DNA of 64,000 bases, from the NCBI RefSeq assembly GCF_900177415.1, contig NZ_FXAF01000006.1:1636001-1700000 (forward strand), given 5' to 3'. The notes below the pieces were generated by a model, which was not told where the DNA came from, searched no databases, and worked only from the letters and a program-made list of their open reading frames with translations. A program made the translations under genes and the position numbers. Below, in pieces: positions 18,710 through 27,952 of the stretch. This DNA is from Xaviernesmea oryzae. GTDB lineage: Bacteria; Pseudomonadota; Alphaproteobacteria; Rhizobiales; Rhizobiaceae. The number at the start of each line of letters is the position of its first letter. Within the stretch, counting starts at the first letter, position 1.

Positions 18710-19881
18710 GCCCCACCTCCGCCCGAGCTGGGCTTGGGATCGAGGCGCCGCTGTACGCTGCTCGTCAGGCGCGAGATGCCGCGGGTGAGGAAGGCGGGCG
18801 TCGAGAAATGCCTGTTGGTGGCGAGAAGGTAGAGCGCGATCAGAGAACTGACGATTGGAACCGCATAGGGGAGCGGCGCATAGAGCGGATTGCGCTCGAC
18901 GAGATTGGTCGCCGAGAAGCCGAGCCAGCGGATGATGAAGGCGAGGAACAGCGCATAGACCATCGGATGCACGCGCAGCTGCCGGTGCGACCGGGTGTTG
19001 CCGGCAATGACCAGCGAGATCAGCGCGAAGGCCATGGGGTAAAGCCAGTCCGACAGGCGGCGGTGAAGCTCGGCGCGATAGGCGTGCGGCGACTTCTGGT
19101 AGACCGGATCGTTGGGGTCCGGGTTCAGCAGGAAGGCGAGGCTGCGGTCGGTGGAATATTGCGGCAGTCCGCCTTCCGATTTCGCCATGGCCGAAAGGTC
19201 GAAGGCGTAGGAGACGAACTTGATGATTGAGATGCGCCCGTCGGCGGCTTTGCGGTGCACCTCGCCGTCGCGCATGGTCAGCGACGTGCCGCTTTCGTCG
19301 ATCGATCCCTCGCGGGCGTAATAGATGAGGTCGAAATTCGGGTCGCGGTAGTCGACGACGAACAGGCCCTTCAGGATGCGGCCGGAATGACGTTCCGAGA
19401 TCTGCACGTAGAGCCCGTTCTCGATGCTGCGGAAGGTCTTTTCCTCGATCACCGAGGAGAGCAGGTCCGCATAGGCAGCGGCGACCATCTGGCGCGCGGC
19501 GACGCGCGACGGCGGCTCGACGAAGTTCGTCACCAGGAAGGAGAACAGGCTGAGCGCGATGCCGAGCATCAGCACCGGCCGGTAGATGATGCTGCGGGTG
19601 GCGCCGGCGGCGTCGATGACCGGCAGTTCCGAATCGTTGTTCATCGCCGTCAGCGTCTGGGTGATGCCGATGACCAGCGCAAAGGGCACGACGACGGGAA
19701 TGATGGTGGGCAGGATATAGGTGGCAAGCGTCGCGAACGAACCCATCGACTGGCCCGTATCCGTGACCAGGTTGATGCGTCCGAGCACCTGGATGGTCCA
19801 GATGATGGTGAGCACCGGCAGGAGCGTCACCAGAAACATCTGAAAGATCCGGCGCAATATGTAGCGTTCGAGAAGCTTCAT
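18706..19881 (-). CDS. lptF: LPS export ABC transporter permease LptF
   Basis: Partner permease of LptG. The 391-residue YjgP/YjgQ protein begins MKLLERYILRRIFQMFLVTL, the family's conserved coupling helix and first membrane helix, and has a periplasmic domain at about 130-270. ATG 19881 is chosen over an in-frame start at 19926 because family members begin exactly at MK-LERYI. First gene of the lptF-lptG-lptD-surA-pdxA-rsmA run; its promoter should be in the 112 bp before the PAP2 gene. Confidence 0.95.
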   Translation of the reverse strand: MKLLERYILRRIFQMFLVTLLPVLTIIWTIQVLGRINLVTDTGQSMGSFATLATYILPTIIPVVVPFALVIGITQTLTAMNNDSELPVIDAAGATRSIIYRPVLMLGIALSLFSFLVTNFVEPPSRVAARQMVAAAYADLLSSVIEEKTFRSIENGLYVQISERHSGRILKGLFVVDYRDPNFDLIYYAREGSIDESGTSLTMRDGEVHRKAADGRISIIKFVSYAFDLSAMAKSEGGLPQYSTDRSLAFLLNPDPNDPVYQKSPHAYRAELHRRLSDWLYPMAFALISLVIAGNTRSHRQLRVHPMVYALFLAFIIRWLGFSATNLVERNPLYAPLPYAVPIVSSLIALYLLATNRHFSTPAFLTRGISRLTSSVQRRLDPKPSSGGGGA

Positions 19882-19993
19882 CCGGCCTAGACGTCTTGCA
19901 TTTCTGTCATCCCTAGGGAACCGCAATTGTCGCCCACCGATGACGGTCGCGCTTATCTAAGCGATTGGCGCGGGGTTTGCGACAGGGCCCGCG

Positions 19994-20785
19994 TCACAAA
20001 TTTGTTTGCGGATTCAGTTTTCTTCGCGGCTGTGACATTTCGAAACATGCCGCCACCCCCGCATAGACCACCAGCGACGACAGCCAGCCGAGCGTCACGT
20101 CGGAAAGGTAGTGGCCGCCGAAGGATGCTCTGAGCGCCGGCGAGATGAGCGATATGGCGATCAGCGGCGGGCCGAGCGCCGGGCGGAGCGGCTTCGGCAG
20201 AAGCACGATCAGGCAGGCGAGCCACCCCGCGCCGGCGGCCTCTCCGGAGATGAAGGAGCAGTTGCCGTCGCAGGCGCCCCGGAAGTCGCCGGCCGGCATG
20301 AAAACATTCCCGCCGCCGAAGAGATCGGTCTGGTGGGGGCGCGGACGGTCGGAAACCTCCTTCAGGATCATGTTCACCAGAAACAGGGGGCCGAGCAGAA
20401 AGGCCGTCAGCGCAACCGAACAGTCGCGCGTCTTGCGCCGGCAATAGGTGGCGCCGTGATGCCGGAGATTGGCGATCAGAAGATAGAGGAGACAAAGCGC
20501 AGCCACGGCGGGCAGATAGAAGAGAACGCGCCGGAGGGCGATAAAGGCCGCTTGCGTGCCGTAGGGAAAGCTGCCGCAGATCCGCACCGCGCCGGACGGG
20601 CTGCCGCACGCCGCTTCGATGAAGAAGGCGTCCGCCGTCCACAGATCGAGCTGCGGGAAGGCGTGAAATATCGCAAGTAACAGCCACCATGTCCCCATCA
20701 GCACGACGAACAACCCTGAAGGGCTCGAAAAGAACTGCCTCGCGGTCCGGGGCCGACCCTCAAGAACGGATGGAGCATACGACAT
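19994..20785 (-). CDS. PAP2-superfamily membrane phosphatase (possible lipid A or lipid phosphatase)
   Basis: Integral membrane acid phosphatase fold, likely acting on a lipid phosphate on the periplasmic face. The 263-residue protein has about six helices. Phosphatase motif 1 is KEVSDRPRP (K-x6-RP), motif 3 is RASFGGHYLSD (R-x5-H-x3-D), but motif 2 reads SGE instead of the usual SGH. Start MSYAPSV at 20785 is the likeliest. Sitting beside the LPS export genes suggests lipid A or undecaprenyl-phosphate as substrate; that is inference. Transcribed in the same direction as lptF, away from pepA. Confidence 0.8.
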   Translation of the reverse strand: MSYAPSVLEGRPRTARQFFSSPSGLFVVLMGTWWLLLAIFHAFPQLDLWTADAFFIEAACGSPSGAVRICGSFPYGTQAAFIALRRVLFYLPAVAALCLLYLLIANLRHHGATYCRRKTRDCSVALTAFLLGPLFLVNMILKEVSDRPRPHQTDLFGGGNVFMPAGDFRGACDGNCSFISGEAAGAGWLACLIVLLPKPLRPALGPPLIAISLISPALRASFGGHYLSDVTLGWLSSLVVYAGVAACFEMSQPRRKLNPQTNL

Positions 20786-21009
20786 CGACGGGTGCCTGAT
20801 GGAGCTTGATGAAGCGCCCGGGCCGGAATGGAACCCGGGGCGGCACTTGCTTCGCATGGCAGTGTGAAGGACGTTTGATGGACTCGTGTCGGCGGCATGT
20901 CATCCGTGTGTCAGAACTCATCGTGATTGCGGCGCTTTCTCTTTCCCTTGCGTTCGCTGCCGAAACCGCGATGATCGCCGTTCGTCTCGAAAAGCCTTCT
21001 GGAGTCGCA

Positions 21010-22500
21010 ATGTCCCTGAAATTCGATATCTCCTTCGCCAAATCCGCCAAGCTCGAGGGCGGGCTTGCCATTCAGCTCAAGCTTGCCGGCGACGGGCCGG
21101 CGGCGGGGGTGGCGGAAGCCGATCCGGCGGGCATCGTCGCGAGAGCCTCCGAGATCGGCAAATTCTCCGGCAAGCCCATGACGACGCTCGATGTCATCGC
21201 GCCGCAGGGTTCGCCGGCAGACCGGCTCGTGGTGCTGGGGCTCGGCAAGGCGGAGGCCCTGACGGCCCATGACTGGCTGAAGGCGGGCGGTGTTGCGGCG
21301 GCCTGCGTCAGGTCGATGACCAAAGTGGCGATTTACCTGGATGTCCCGGGCTTGACGGTCGGCGGTGCCGAGGCCGCCGGTTTCGCGCTCGGCATGCTGC
21401 TGCGTGCCTATAGTTTCGACGCCTACAAGACGAAGAAGGGCGATGACGAGGACAAGGCTCCGAAGGCGGTGAAGGTGACGATCGTCACCGCCGCGCATGC
21501 GGCCGCCAGGAAGGCCTTCTCCGAATCGGAAGCGATCGCCGGCGGCGTCCTCCTGGCGCGCGACCTCGTCAACCTGCCGCCGAACGCGCTCGGCCCGGTC
21601 GAATTCGCCGACAAGGCGAAGGAGCTCGAAAAGCTCGGCGTCGAGGTGGAGATATTGACCGAGAAGGAAATGAAGAAGCTCGGCATGGGCGCGCTGCTCG
21701 GCGTGGCGCAGGGCTCTGTCCGGCCGCCGCGGCTTGCCGTCATGCACTGGAAGGGCGGCAAGGCGAAGGATGCGCCGGTCGCCTTCATCGGCAAGGGGGT
21801 GGTCTTCGACACCGGCGGCATTTCCATCAAGCCCGGCGCCGGCATGGAGGACATGAAGGGCGATATGGGCGGCGCCGCCGCCGTCACCGGGCTCATCCAC
21901 ACCCTCGCCGCCCGCAAGGCGAAGGCCAATGTCGTCGGCATCATCGGCCTTGTCGAGAACATGCCGGACGGTAATGCGCAGCGCCCCGGCGACATCGTCA
22001 CCACCATGTCGGGCCAGACGATCGAGATCATCAACACCGATGCGGAAGGCCGGCTCGTGCTCGCCGATGCGCTCTTTTACTGCAACGAGCGCTTCAAGCC
22101 GCGCTTCATGATCAACCTCGCGACGCTGACGGGCGCGATCATGGTGGCGCTCGGCAACCTGCATGCCGGCCTGTTTTCCAACGACGACACGCTCGCCGGT
22201 CAGCTGACGGCGGTCGGCGAGGTGACGGGCGAGCGTCTGTGGCGCATGCCGCTCGGCAAGGACTACGACAAGATGATCGATTCCAAGTTCGCCGACATGA
22301 AGAACACCGGCGGGCGCTACGCCGGTTCGATCACCGCCGCCCAGCTTTTGAAGCGCTTTGTCGGCGAAACGCCCTGGGCGCATCTCGATATCGCCGGGAC
22401 GGCGATGAATTCGCCTGCCAGCGAGATCAACCAGTCCTGGGGCTCGGGCTACGGCGTGCGCCTGCTGGACGAACTGGTTCGCGCGCATTACGAGGGCTGA
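21010..22500 (+). CDS. pepA: leucyl aminopeptidase PepA (M17 family)
   Basis: Di-metal exopeptidase removing N-terminal residues from peptides; hexameric and cytosolic. The 496-residue protein has the M17 catalytic blocks [24 protein letters not shown] and the signature [18 protein letters not shown] precedes ATG 21010 (MSLKFDISF); earlier in-frame starts would add a hydrophobic leader that is not part of the family. Its stop overlaps the holC start (TGATG). The E. coli homologue also binds DNA at cer sites; nothing here speaks to that. Confidence 0.96.
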   Translation: MSLKFDISFAKSAKLEGGLAIQLKLAGDGPAAGVAEADPAGIVARASEIGKFSGKPMTTLDVIAPQGSPADRLVVLGLGKAEALTAHDWLKAGGVAAACVRSMTKVAIYLDVPGLTVGGAEAAGFALGMLLRAYSFDAYKTKKGDDEDKAPKAVKVTIVTAAHAAARKAFSESEAIAGGVLLARDLVNLPPNALGPVEFADKAKELEKLGVEVEILTEKEMKKLGMGALLGVAQGSVRPPRLAVMHWKGGKAKDAPVAFIGKGVVFDTGGISIKPGAGMEDMKGDMGGAAAVTGLIHTLAARKAKANVVGIIGLVENMPDGNAQRPGDIVTTMSGQTIEIINTDAEGRLVLADALFYCNERFKPRFMINLATLTGAIMVALGNLHAGLFSNDDTLAGQLTAVGEVTGERLWRMPLGKDYDKMIDSKFADMKNTGGRYAGSITAAQLLKRFVGETPWAHLDIAGTAMNSPASEINQSWGSGYGVRLLDELVRAHYEG

Positions 22501-22949
22501 TGACGGAAATTCTCTTCTACCATCTGACCGAGTCCAAGCTCGAGGACGCCCTGCCGGCGCTTTTGGAAAAGAGCGTCGAGCGCGGCTGGAAGGTGGTCGT
22601 GCAGACGAATGCGGAAGCGCGGCGGGATTTTCTCGACGCGCATCTGTGGACCTTCCGCGAGGACAGTTTCCTTCCGCACGGCACGGACGCCGCGCCGATG
22701 GCCGACGCCCAGCCCGTGCTGCTGACCGCCGACGCCGAAAACCGCAACGGCGCGAACGTGCGGTTTCTGGTGGACGGCGCCGAGCCGCCGCCGGTGGCCG
22801 ACTATGAGCGGATCGTCTTCATGTTCGACGGCTACGACGCCGCCCAGCTCGAAGGTGCCCGCGCCCAGTGGAAGAGGTTGAAGGGCGAAGGACACACGCT
22901 GACCTATTGGCAGCAGTCGGAAGACGGTCGCTGGGTGAAGAAGGCCTGA
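22500..22949 (+). CDS. holC: DNA polymerase III chi subunit HolC
   Basis: Chi links the clamp-loader complex to single-strand binding protein at the replication fork. The 149-residue protein begins [19 protein letters not shown] and has the family pattern VERGWKVVVQT, LWTFREDSFLPHG and FMFDGYD, ending YWQQSEDGRWVKKA. Translation is coupled to pepA by a one-base overlap; the pepA-holC pairing is conserved from E. coli (pepA-holC-valS) to rhizobia. Confidence 0.95.
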   Translation: MTEILFYHLTESKLEDALPALLEKSVERGWKVVVQTNAEARRDFLDAHLWTFREDSFLPHGTDAAPMADAQPVLLTADAENRNGANVRFLVDGAEPPPVADYERIVFMFDGYDAAQLEGARAQWKRLKGEGHTLTYWQQSEDGRWVKKA

Positions 22950-23008
22950 CGCATGTCCCGCCAAGTGCTCCGGCTGTTTGCGACACCGAAACGCGACGAG
23001 CTTCCGGT

Positions 23009-23401
23009 TCAGGCAAGGTCCGTTTGAGCGACATCCTCGCCGACATAGAGCAGGGGAGTGCCTGCCTCCCTGGCGCCGGCATAGCTGAAGCAATCGCCGA
23101 AATTCAGTTTGGCGGGATGTCGGCCCTTGCCGTAGCGGGCAAAGGCGTCAGTGGCGGCGATCGCCGTCGAGCGGGTCATCGGAATGACTTCCACGTCGAG
23201 TTCGTCAAGGAATTCCAGTACGAAATTCCTTGCGGTGACGACGTCTTTTCGCGTCTCGCGCGCCAGCACGACGCTCGTTTCGTATATCACGGTCGCACTG
23301 GTGGATAACGGCGTGGAGGCTGCTGCAAGGCGTTCGAGCAACTTCTGGCGCCGTGGAGCAAGAGACAGGATTTCGACGAGAGCCGAACTATCGATGAACA
23401 T
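23009..23401 (-). CDS. vapC: VapC-type PIN-domain toxin
   Basis: Predicted Mg-dependent RNase that blocks translation unless bound by its antitoxin. The 130-residue PIN domain has the acidic quartet at Asp4 (FIDSSALVE), Glu41, Asp103 (NFGDCFSYA) and an acidic residue near 121. The start lies 14 bases inside the end of the antitoxin gene. It is the first of four PIN modules in this window. Stop at 23009; holC ends 59 bases away on the other strand. Confidence 0.92.
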   Translation of the reverse strand: MFIDSSALVEILSLAPRRQKLLERLAAASTPLSTSATVIYETSVVLARETRKDVVTARNFVLEFLDELDVEVIPMTRSTAIAATDAFARYGKGRHPAKLNFGDCFSYAGAREAGTPLLYVGEDVAQTDLA

Positions 23402-23666
23402 CGTTATCGCCCCACATCTCGTCTAGGAACGCCTTCTCGTCGAAATGCTCCAGGGACTCGTAAGGCGGCATATCGTACTTGGCCCGCAACCTCTCGATCC
23501 GCTCTTCCAGGGACGCTTTTTTTTCTCTGACCGCTGTCTCGGAAGGCGTTTCCACCACCCGCTCCAGGGCCTGTCGGATGGCATCCGTCTTGGTGGGCGC
23601 TTTCAGAATCTTCTGCGCCTGCTGGGCAAGCTGGTTGACGCGTTCGTCGCGAACGTAAAGGGGCAT
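23388..23666 (-). CDS. vapB: VapB antitoxin (Rv0623-like)
   Basis: Neutralises the adjacent VapC and probably represses the operon. The 92-residue protein starts MPLYVRDERVNQLAQQAQ with TKTDAIRQALERV, the pattern of Rv0623/PSK-type VapB proteins; the acidic C-terminal half should wrap the toxin. ATG 23666 follows GAGGTG. An extended start at 23729 would run through the operator palindrome and is rejected. Confidence 0.9.
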   Translation of the reverse strand: MPLYVRDERVNQLAQQAQKILKAPTKTDAIRQALERVVETPSETAVREKKASLEERIERLRAKYDMPPYESLEHFDEKAFLDEMWGDNDVHR

Positions 23667-23674
23667 CTTGGCAC

Positions 23675-23713
23675 CTCGTGAATATACATCTGAAGATAGT
23701 GTATATTCACGAG
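23675..23713. promoter_or_regulatory. 13-bp inverted repeat, probable VapB operator
   Basis: Arms CTCGTGAATATAC (23675-23687) and GTATATTCACGAG (23701-23713) match perfectly around a 13-base spacer, 8 bases upstream of the vapB ATG. The arms contain TATAC/GTATA that could be part of the -10 box, as expected for an autorepressed toxin-antitoxin promoter. Binding is inferred. Confidence 0.75.
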
Positions 23714-23728
23714 CGCAACAAGACGTCA

Positions 23729-25768
23729 CTAAGCCATGATCGTCTGACGCAGGAAGCTGTAGCCCATCGCCTGCCGCTCCGCCATTTCGGTCGTATCGCC
23801 CGCGCCGCCATGACCGCCGGAGCCATACTCCCGGAAGAACGGTTCATGTCCCCCGTCCAGAAGCCGCTTGGCGAAGCGGCGGGCGTGGGAGGGATGCACC
23901 CGGTCGTCGTTGGTCGAGCTTTCCACATAGACCGCCGGATAGGTGATTTCGCTCGCCGGCTTCACTTGATGCAGGGGCGAATAGGAAAGCATGTAGTCGA
24001 GCTCGTCGGCCACCTCGGGGTTGCCGTACTCGTCCATCCAGGCCTTGCCGGAGGGGAAGAGGTGGAAGCGCGACATGTCGATGACCGGCACCGAGGTCCA
24101 CACCGCGCCGAAATCCTCCGGATAGCGGGTCAGCATCACCGAGGTGAGCAATCCGCCATTGCTGCCGCCGTTGCAGGCGATGCGCGACGGCTTGGTATAG
24201 CCGCGCTTCACCAGATCGCGAGCGACCGCGACGAAGTCCTCGAACGCCTTGTGCCGGCCCTTTCCCTTGGCGGTCTTGTGCCAGTTGGGGCCGAGTTCGC
24301 CGCCGCCGCGGATATAGGCCTGCACGAAGGCGCCGCCCTGTCCGAGCCACAGCCCGTAGGCGCCGGAATAGACGGGCGACAGCGGCACCGCAAAGCCGCC
24401 GTAGCCGTACATCAGCACCGGCAGCTCGCCCTTCGTCCAGGTTTTCGGAAACACGATGTGATAGGGCACCTTGGTGCCGTCTTCCGAAGTCGCCTCCAGA
24501 AGTTCGGAGCGCATGCCCTCGGCATCGAAATAGGCGGGCGACGAGCCGGCCGGAACGAGTTCCGGCTTCTTGCTGCGGTCGGTGAGGTCGAGGCGGTAGG
24601 CACTGGAAGGGAGGAGAAAGCCCTGGCCGATGACGGTGAGGATTTCCTCGCCGAGCGTCAGGTCGGCATCGAGCAGGCGGAAGCCGACGGTCTGCAGGCC
24701 GGCCGGCAGCGGCAGTTCCTGCGGCCCCGCCTCCGGCTTCGTCAGGTCGAGGAGGAAGAGCTTCGGCACCATCCGGTCGCGGACCACGAAGACGGCCCAG
24801 GTCTTCAGCAGTGCGAATTGCGAGACCGACTGGCCCTCTTTTGGCGCGAAGAGCACGCGGGCCTTGCCGAGCGGTTCGGAAGCGAACGGGGCGAAATCCT
24901 GCAGGATGAGGCTGCCGCTCGGATAGCGCTCGTCGGTCTTCGCCCGCCACAGGACGTGGTTGTGGTTGTAGTCGATATCCGATTCCGTCGGCAGGTCGAG
25001 ACGACGGAGGTTCCCGTCGGCGTCCCGCACCTCGTAACTCGCCTTGCCGATGTCGTGGACGGCCGTGAATATCTCGATCGGCCGCTCCTTCGGCGCGCCG
25101 CCCCAATAGAGCGGATCGATGATGCCGCCCATGCCCGTGACGTCGTCCTTGCCGGCTTCGTACAGGATCGGGGCATCCTTCGGATCGACGCCGCGCCGGA
25201 GGCGCCGGCCGACGCGCGGCCAGCCGGAGCGGGTGGCGGAGAATTCGTCGACCGAGCCGAAATAGGCGATCTCGTCGGGACCGAGCCAGGCGGCATGTGC
25301 CCGCGCCGGCGGCGTATCGAACCCGCCATCGACGATCGCCTTCGCTTCCGTGTCGAATTCCAGGAGCCGCAGCTGGTCGGAGCCGCCGTCGGACAGGATC
25401 AGCAGCACGCGCGTCGGCTCGTATGGGGAGGTGATCGCGCCGGAATAGATCCAGCGCTTGCCTTCCTGTCTGCAGAACGCGTCGACATCGAAGACGGTTT
25501 CCCAGGGGGCGTCCGGGCGAGGCTCCTGCTCGGCGGGCAGGCGCCGCCAGATGCCGAGCGGATTGTTCTTCGAACGGTGGAAATCGAACAGCCACCTGCC
25601 GCGCCGGGTCGGCACGATCAGCCGGTCCTCGCGCTCGATCATCGCTTTCAGGGCATCCCGGTCCTTCTCGAATTCCGGCGTCCTGAACCGGCGGTCGGAA
25701 TGTTCGTTGCGTTCGGCAACGAAGGCGATCGTCTTCGGGTCGTCGTCGGCTTCGAGAAAAAGGTCCAT
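23729..25768 (-). CDS. S9-family prolyl oligopeptidase
   Basis: Serine peptidase that cleaves short peptides after proline or a related residue; no signal peptide, so probably cytosolic. The 679-residue protein has an N-terminal beta-propeller (to about 400) and a C-terminal alpha/beta hydrolase domain with nucleophile Ser536 in GGSNGG, Asp in NDDRVHP and His in SGGHGGAGD. MYGYGGFAVPLSP and IRGGGELGPNWH are typical S9A features. Single gene between the vapBC operator and a repeat; the vapB promoter lies just outside its stop. Confidence 0.92.
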   Translation of the reverse strand: MDLFLEADDDPKTIAFVAERNEHSDRRFRTPEFEKDRDALKAMIEREDRLIVPTRRGRWLFDFHRSKNNPLGIWRRLPAEQEPRPDAPWETVFDVDAFCRQEGKRWIYSGAITSPYEPTRVLLILSDGGSDQLRLLEFDTEAKAIVDGGFDTPPARAHAAWLGPDEIAYFGSVDEFSATRSGWPRVGRRLRRGVDPKDAPILYEAGKDDVTGMGGIIDPLYWGGAPKERPIEIFTAVHDIGKASYEVRDADGNLRRLDLPTESDIDYNHNHVLWRAKTDERYPSGSLILQDFAPFASEPLGKARVLFAPKEGQSVSQFALLKTWAVFVVRDRMVPKLFLLDLTKPEAGPQELPLPAGLQTVGFRLLDADLTLGEEILTVIGQGFLLPSSAYRLDLTDRSKKPELVPAGSSPAYFDAEGMRSELLEATSEDGTKVPYHIVFPKTWTKGELPVLMYGYGGFAVPLSPVYSGAYGLWLGQGGAFVQAYIRGGGELGPNWHKTAKGKGRHKAFEDFVAVARDLVKRGYTKPSRIACNGGSNGGLLTSVMLTRYPEDFGAVWTSVPVIDMSRFHLFPSGKAWMDEYGNPEVADELDYMLSYSPLHQVKPASEITYPAVYVESSTNDDRVHPSHARRFAKRLLDGGHEPFFREYGSGGHGGAGDTTEMAERQAMGYSFLRQTIMA

Positions 25769-25879
25769 GAAAGAGCATCCTCTGGTGGTTGGAAGCTCTT
25801 ACCTAGGCATGTTGGAGGGGCGGGACAACCGGTGCTGCGTCAATCCGGAATGATGTGCCTGAGCCTCGATCTGCTCCGC

Positions 25880-25966
25880 CGTCATGCTCTGGCCTGTCCC
25901 GAGCATCTGCGACGGTTCGATTTTTCGCTACGCGCTTGGATCCTCGGCACAAGGCCGAGAATGACG
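25880..25966. repeat. imperfect palindromic repeat of rhizobial type
   Basis: Left arm 25880-25907 and right arm 25939-25966 are reverse complements at 22 of 28 positions (both start CGTCAT from outside), around a 31-base centre. The ends CGTCATGCTC and GAGAATGACG resemble the abundant rhizobial palindromes that end in GTCATNCTCGG. It lies between two minus-strand genes and could act as a terminator for the ABC-F gene. Confidence 0.65.
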
Positions 25967-25990
25967 AGGCGCATGTGGGGCCGAGGCGGA

Positions 25991-27874
25991 TCACCCGGCC
26001 ATCGCCTCTTCGTATTCGGAAGAGAGCAGCAGCCATTCCTCTTCCGCCGCCGCGAGCTTTGCGGCCGCTTCGCCGCGTTCCTTGGCCTTGCTCGCTGCCT
26101 TGGCCGGCGCCTTGTCGTAGAGCGCCGGGTCCGCAAGCTCCCTGTCAAGCGCCTCTATCTGCTTCTCAAGCTTTGCCGTCAGGGATTCGATTTCGTTGAT
26201 CTTTTTCCTGAGCGGGGCGAGCGAGGCGCGCTTTTCCGCATTCACCTTGCGCTGTTCCGATTTCGAGGCCGGCTCGTCGGAGGCCTGCGGCTTCTCCTCC
26301 TTCCTGCGGCCGGCGGAGACGATCAGGTCGCGGTATTCGTCGAGGTCGCCTTCGAACACCTTGACCGTGCCTTCGTTGACCAGCCACAGCCGGTCGACGG
26401 TCGCCTCGATCAGGTGGCGGTCGTGCGAAATCAGGATGACGGCGCCGTCGTAATCGTTCAGCGCCTCGATCAGGGCCCGGCGGCTGTCGATGTCGAGATG
26501 GTTGGTCGGTTCGTCGAGGATCAGCAGGTTCGGCGCATGGAAGGCGGCGAGCCCCATCAGCAGGCGCGCCTTCTCGCCGCCGGAAAGATCCTTGGCGGCG
26601 GTCGCCATCTTTTCGGTCGCCAGCCCCATCTGCGCGACGCGGGCGCGCACCTGCGCCTCGGGGGCCTGCGGCATCAGCCGGCGGACGTGATCGACCGGCG
26701 TTTCGTTGGGGATCAGGTCGTCGAGCTGGTGCTGGGCGAAGAAGCCGATCTTCAGGCCGGGCGCCAGCCTGATCTCGCCGCTTTCGGCCGAAAGCCGGCC
26801 GGAGATGAGCTTGGCGAAGGTCGATTTGCCGTTGCCGTTCGAGCCGAGCAGCGCGATGCGGTCATCGTTGTCGATCCTCAGATTGATGTTCTTCAGCACC
26901 GGCTTGCCGGGCACGTAGCCGACAACACCCTTGCTGATCGAAACGATCGGCGAGGCGGGCTGCTTTTCCGGTTCGGGAAAGGTGATCGGCTGGACATGGT
27001 CCTCGATGACCGCCGCCACCGTGCCCATGCGCTCCAGCGCCTTGATGCGGCTCTGCGCCTGCCGGGCCTTGGAAGCCTTGTAGCGGAAGCGGTCGATATA
27101 GCTCTGGATGTGTTTCCGCGCGGCGTCGCTCTTCGCCTTCGCCTTCATCTGCAATTCGTCGGCTTCCGCCTTCTGCCGCTCGAACTGGTCGTATCCGCCG
27201 CGATAGAAGGTCAGCTTTTGCCTGTCGAGATGGACGATCGAGTTGACCGCGTTGTTGAGCAGATCGCGGTCGTGGCTGATGATGATGACCGTGTGCGGAT
27301 AGCGCCGCACATAGTCCTCCAGCCACATCGTGCCTTCGAGATCGAGATAGTTGGTCGGCTCGTCGAGGAGAAGCAGGTCCGGCTCGGCGAAAAGCACCGC
27401 CGCCAGCGCCACGCGCATGCGCCAGCCGCCGGAAAAGGAGGAGGCGGGGCGATGCTGCGCCTGCGCGTCGAAGCCGAGGCCGGCGAGGATGCTGGCGGCG
27501 CGCGCCTCGGCCGAATGGGCGTCGATATCGACGAGCCGCATCTGGATCTCGGCGATGCGGTGCGGGTCGGTCGCGGTCTCGGCCTCCTCAAGCAGCGCGG
27601 TGCGCTCCTTGTCGGCGGAAAGCACGATGGTGATCAGCGATTCCTCCGTGCCCGGCGCTTCCTGCGCCACCTGGCCGATGCGGGCATTCTTCGGAATGGT
27701 GACCGAACCGCTTTCCGCGGCGAGGTCGCCGGTGATCACCCGGAAGAGCGTCGACTTGCCGGCGCCGTTGCGGCCCACGAGCCCGGCCTTCGTGCCCGCC
27801 GGAAGCGTCACGCTGGCATTGTCGAGGAGAAGGCGCCCGGCGATGCGGGCGGAAAGGTCGGTGATCGTGATCAT
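25991..27874 (-). CDS. ABC-F family ATPase (YheS/Uup-like)
   Basis: Soluble twin-ATPase protein of the ribosome-binding ABC-F class, likely rescuing or tuning stalled translation. The 627-residue protein has two ABC cassettes: Walker A GRNGAGKST and GSNGNGKST, signatures FSGGWRMRVALA and LSGGEKARLLMG, Walker B LLLDEPTNYLD and LILDEPTNHLD, and a charged interdomain linker. The C-terminal 100 residues form a Lys/Glu-rich coiled coil. Length fits E. coli YheS (637). ATG 27874 directly precedes MITITDLS; an upstream start would add an Ala/Arg-rich stretch. Confidence 0.93.
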   Translation of the reverse strand: MITITDLSARIAGRLLLDNASVTLPAGTKAGLVGRNGAGKSTLFRVITGDLAAESGSVTIPKNARIGQVAQEAPGTEESLITIVLSADKERTALLEEAETATDPHRIAEIQMRLVDIDAHSAEARAASILAGLGFDAQAQHRPASSFSGGWRMRVALAAVLFAEPDLLLLDEPTNYLDLEGTMWLEDYVRRYPHTVIIISHDRDLLNNAVNSIVHLDRQKLTFYRGGYDQFERQKAEADELQMKAKAKSDAARKHIQSYIDRFRYKASKARQAQSRIKALERMGTVAAVIEDHVQPITFPEPEKQPASPIVSISKGVVGYVPGKPVLKNINLRIDNDDRIALLGSNGNGKSTFAKLISGRLSAESGEIRLAPGLKIGFFAQHQLDDLIPNETPVDHVRRLMPQAPEAQVRARVAQMGLATEKMATAAKDLSGGEKARLLMGLAAFHAPNLLILDEPTNHLDIDSRRALIEALNDYDGAVILISHDRHLIEATVDRLWLVNEGTVKVFEGDLDEYRDLIVSAGRRKEEKPQASDEPASKSEQRKVNAEKRASLAPLRKKINEIESLTAKLEKQIEALDRELADPALYDKAPAKAASKAKERGEAAAKLAAAEEEWLLLSSEYEEAMAG

Positions 27875-27952
27875 GGCGGCGGTTTTGGCCGAAACTCGCC
27901 GGGAAGGCAAGACGGCGCGCGCGGGTGCCGCCGCCGCCCTCCGCACCGAAGG

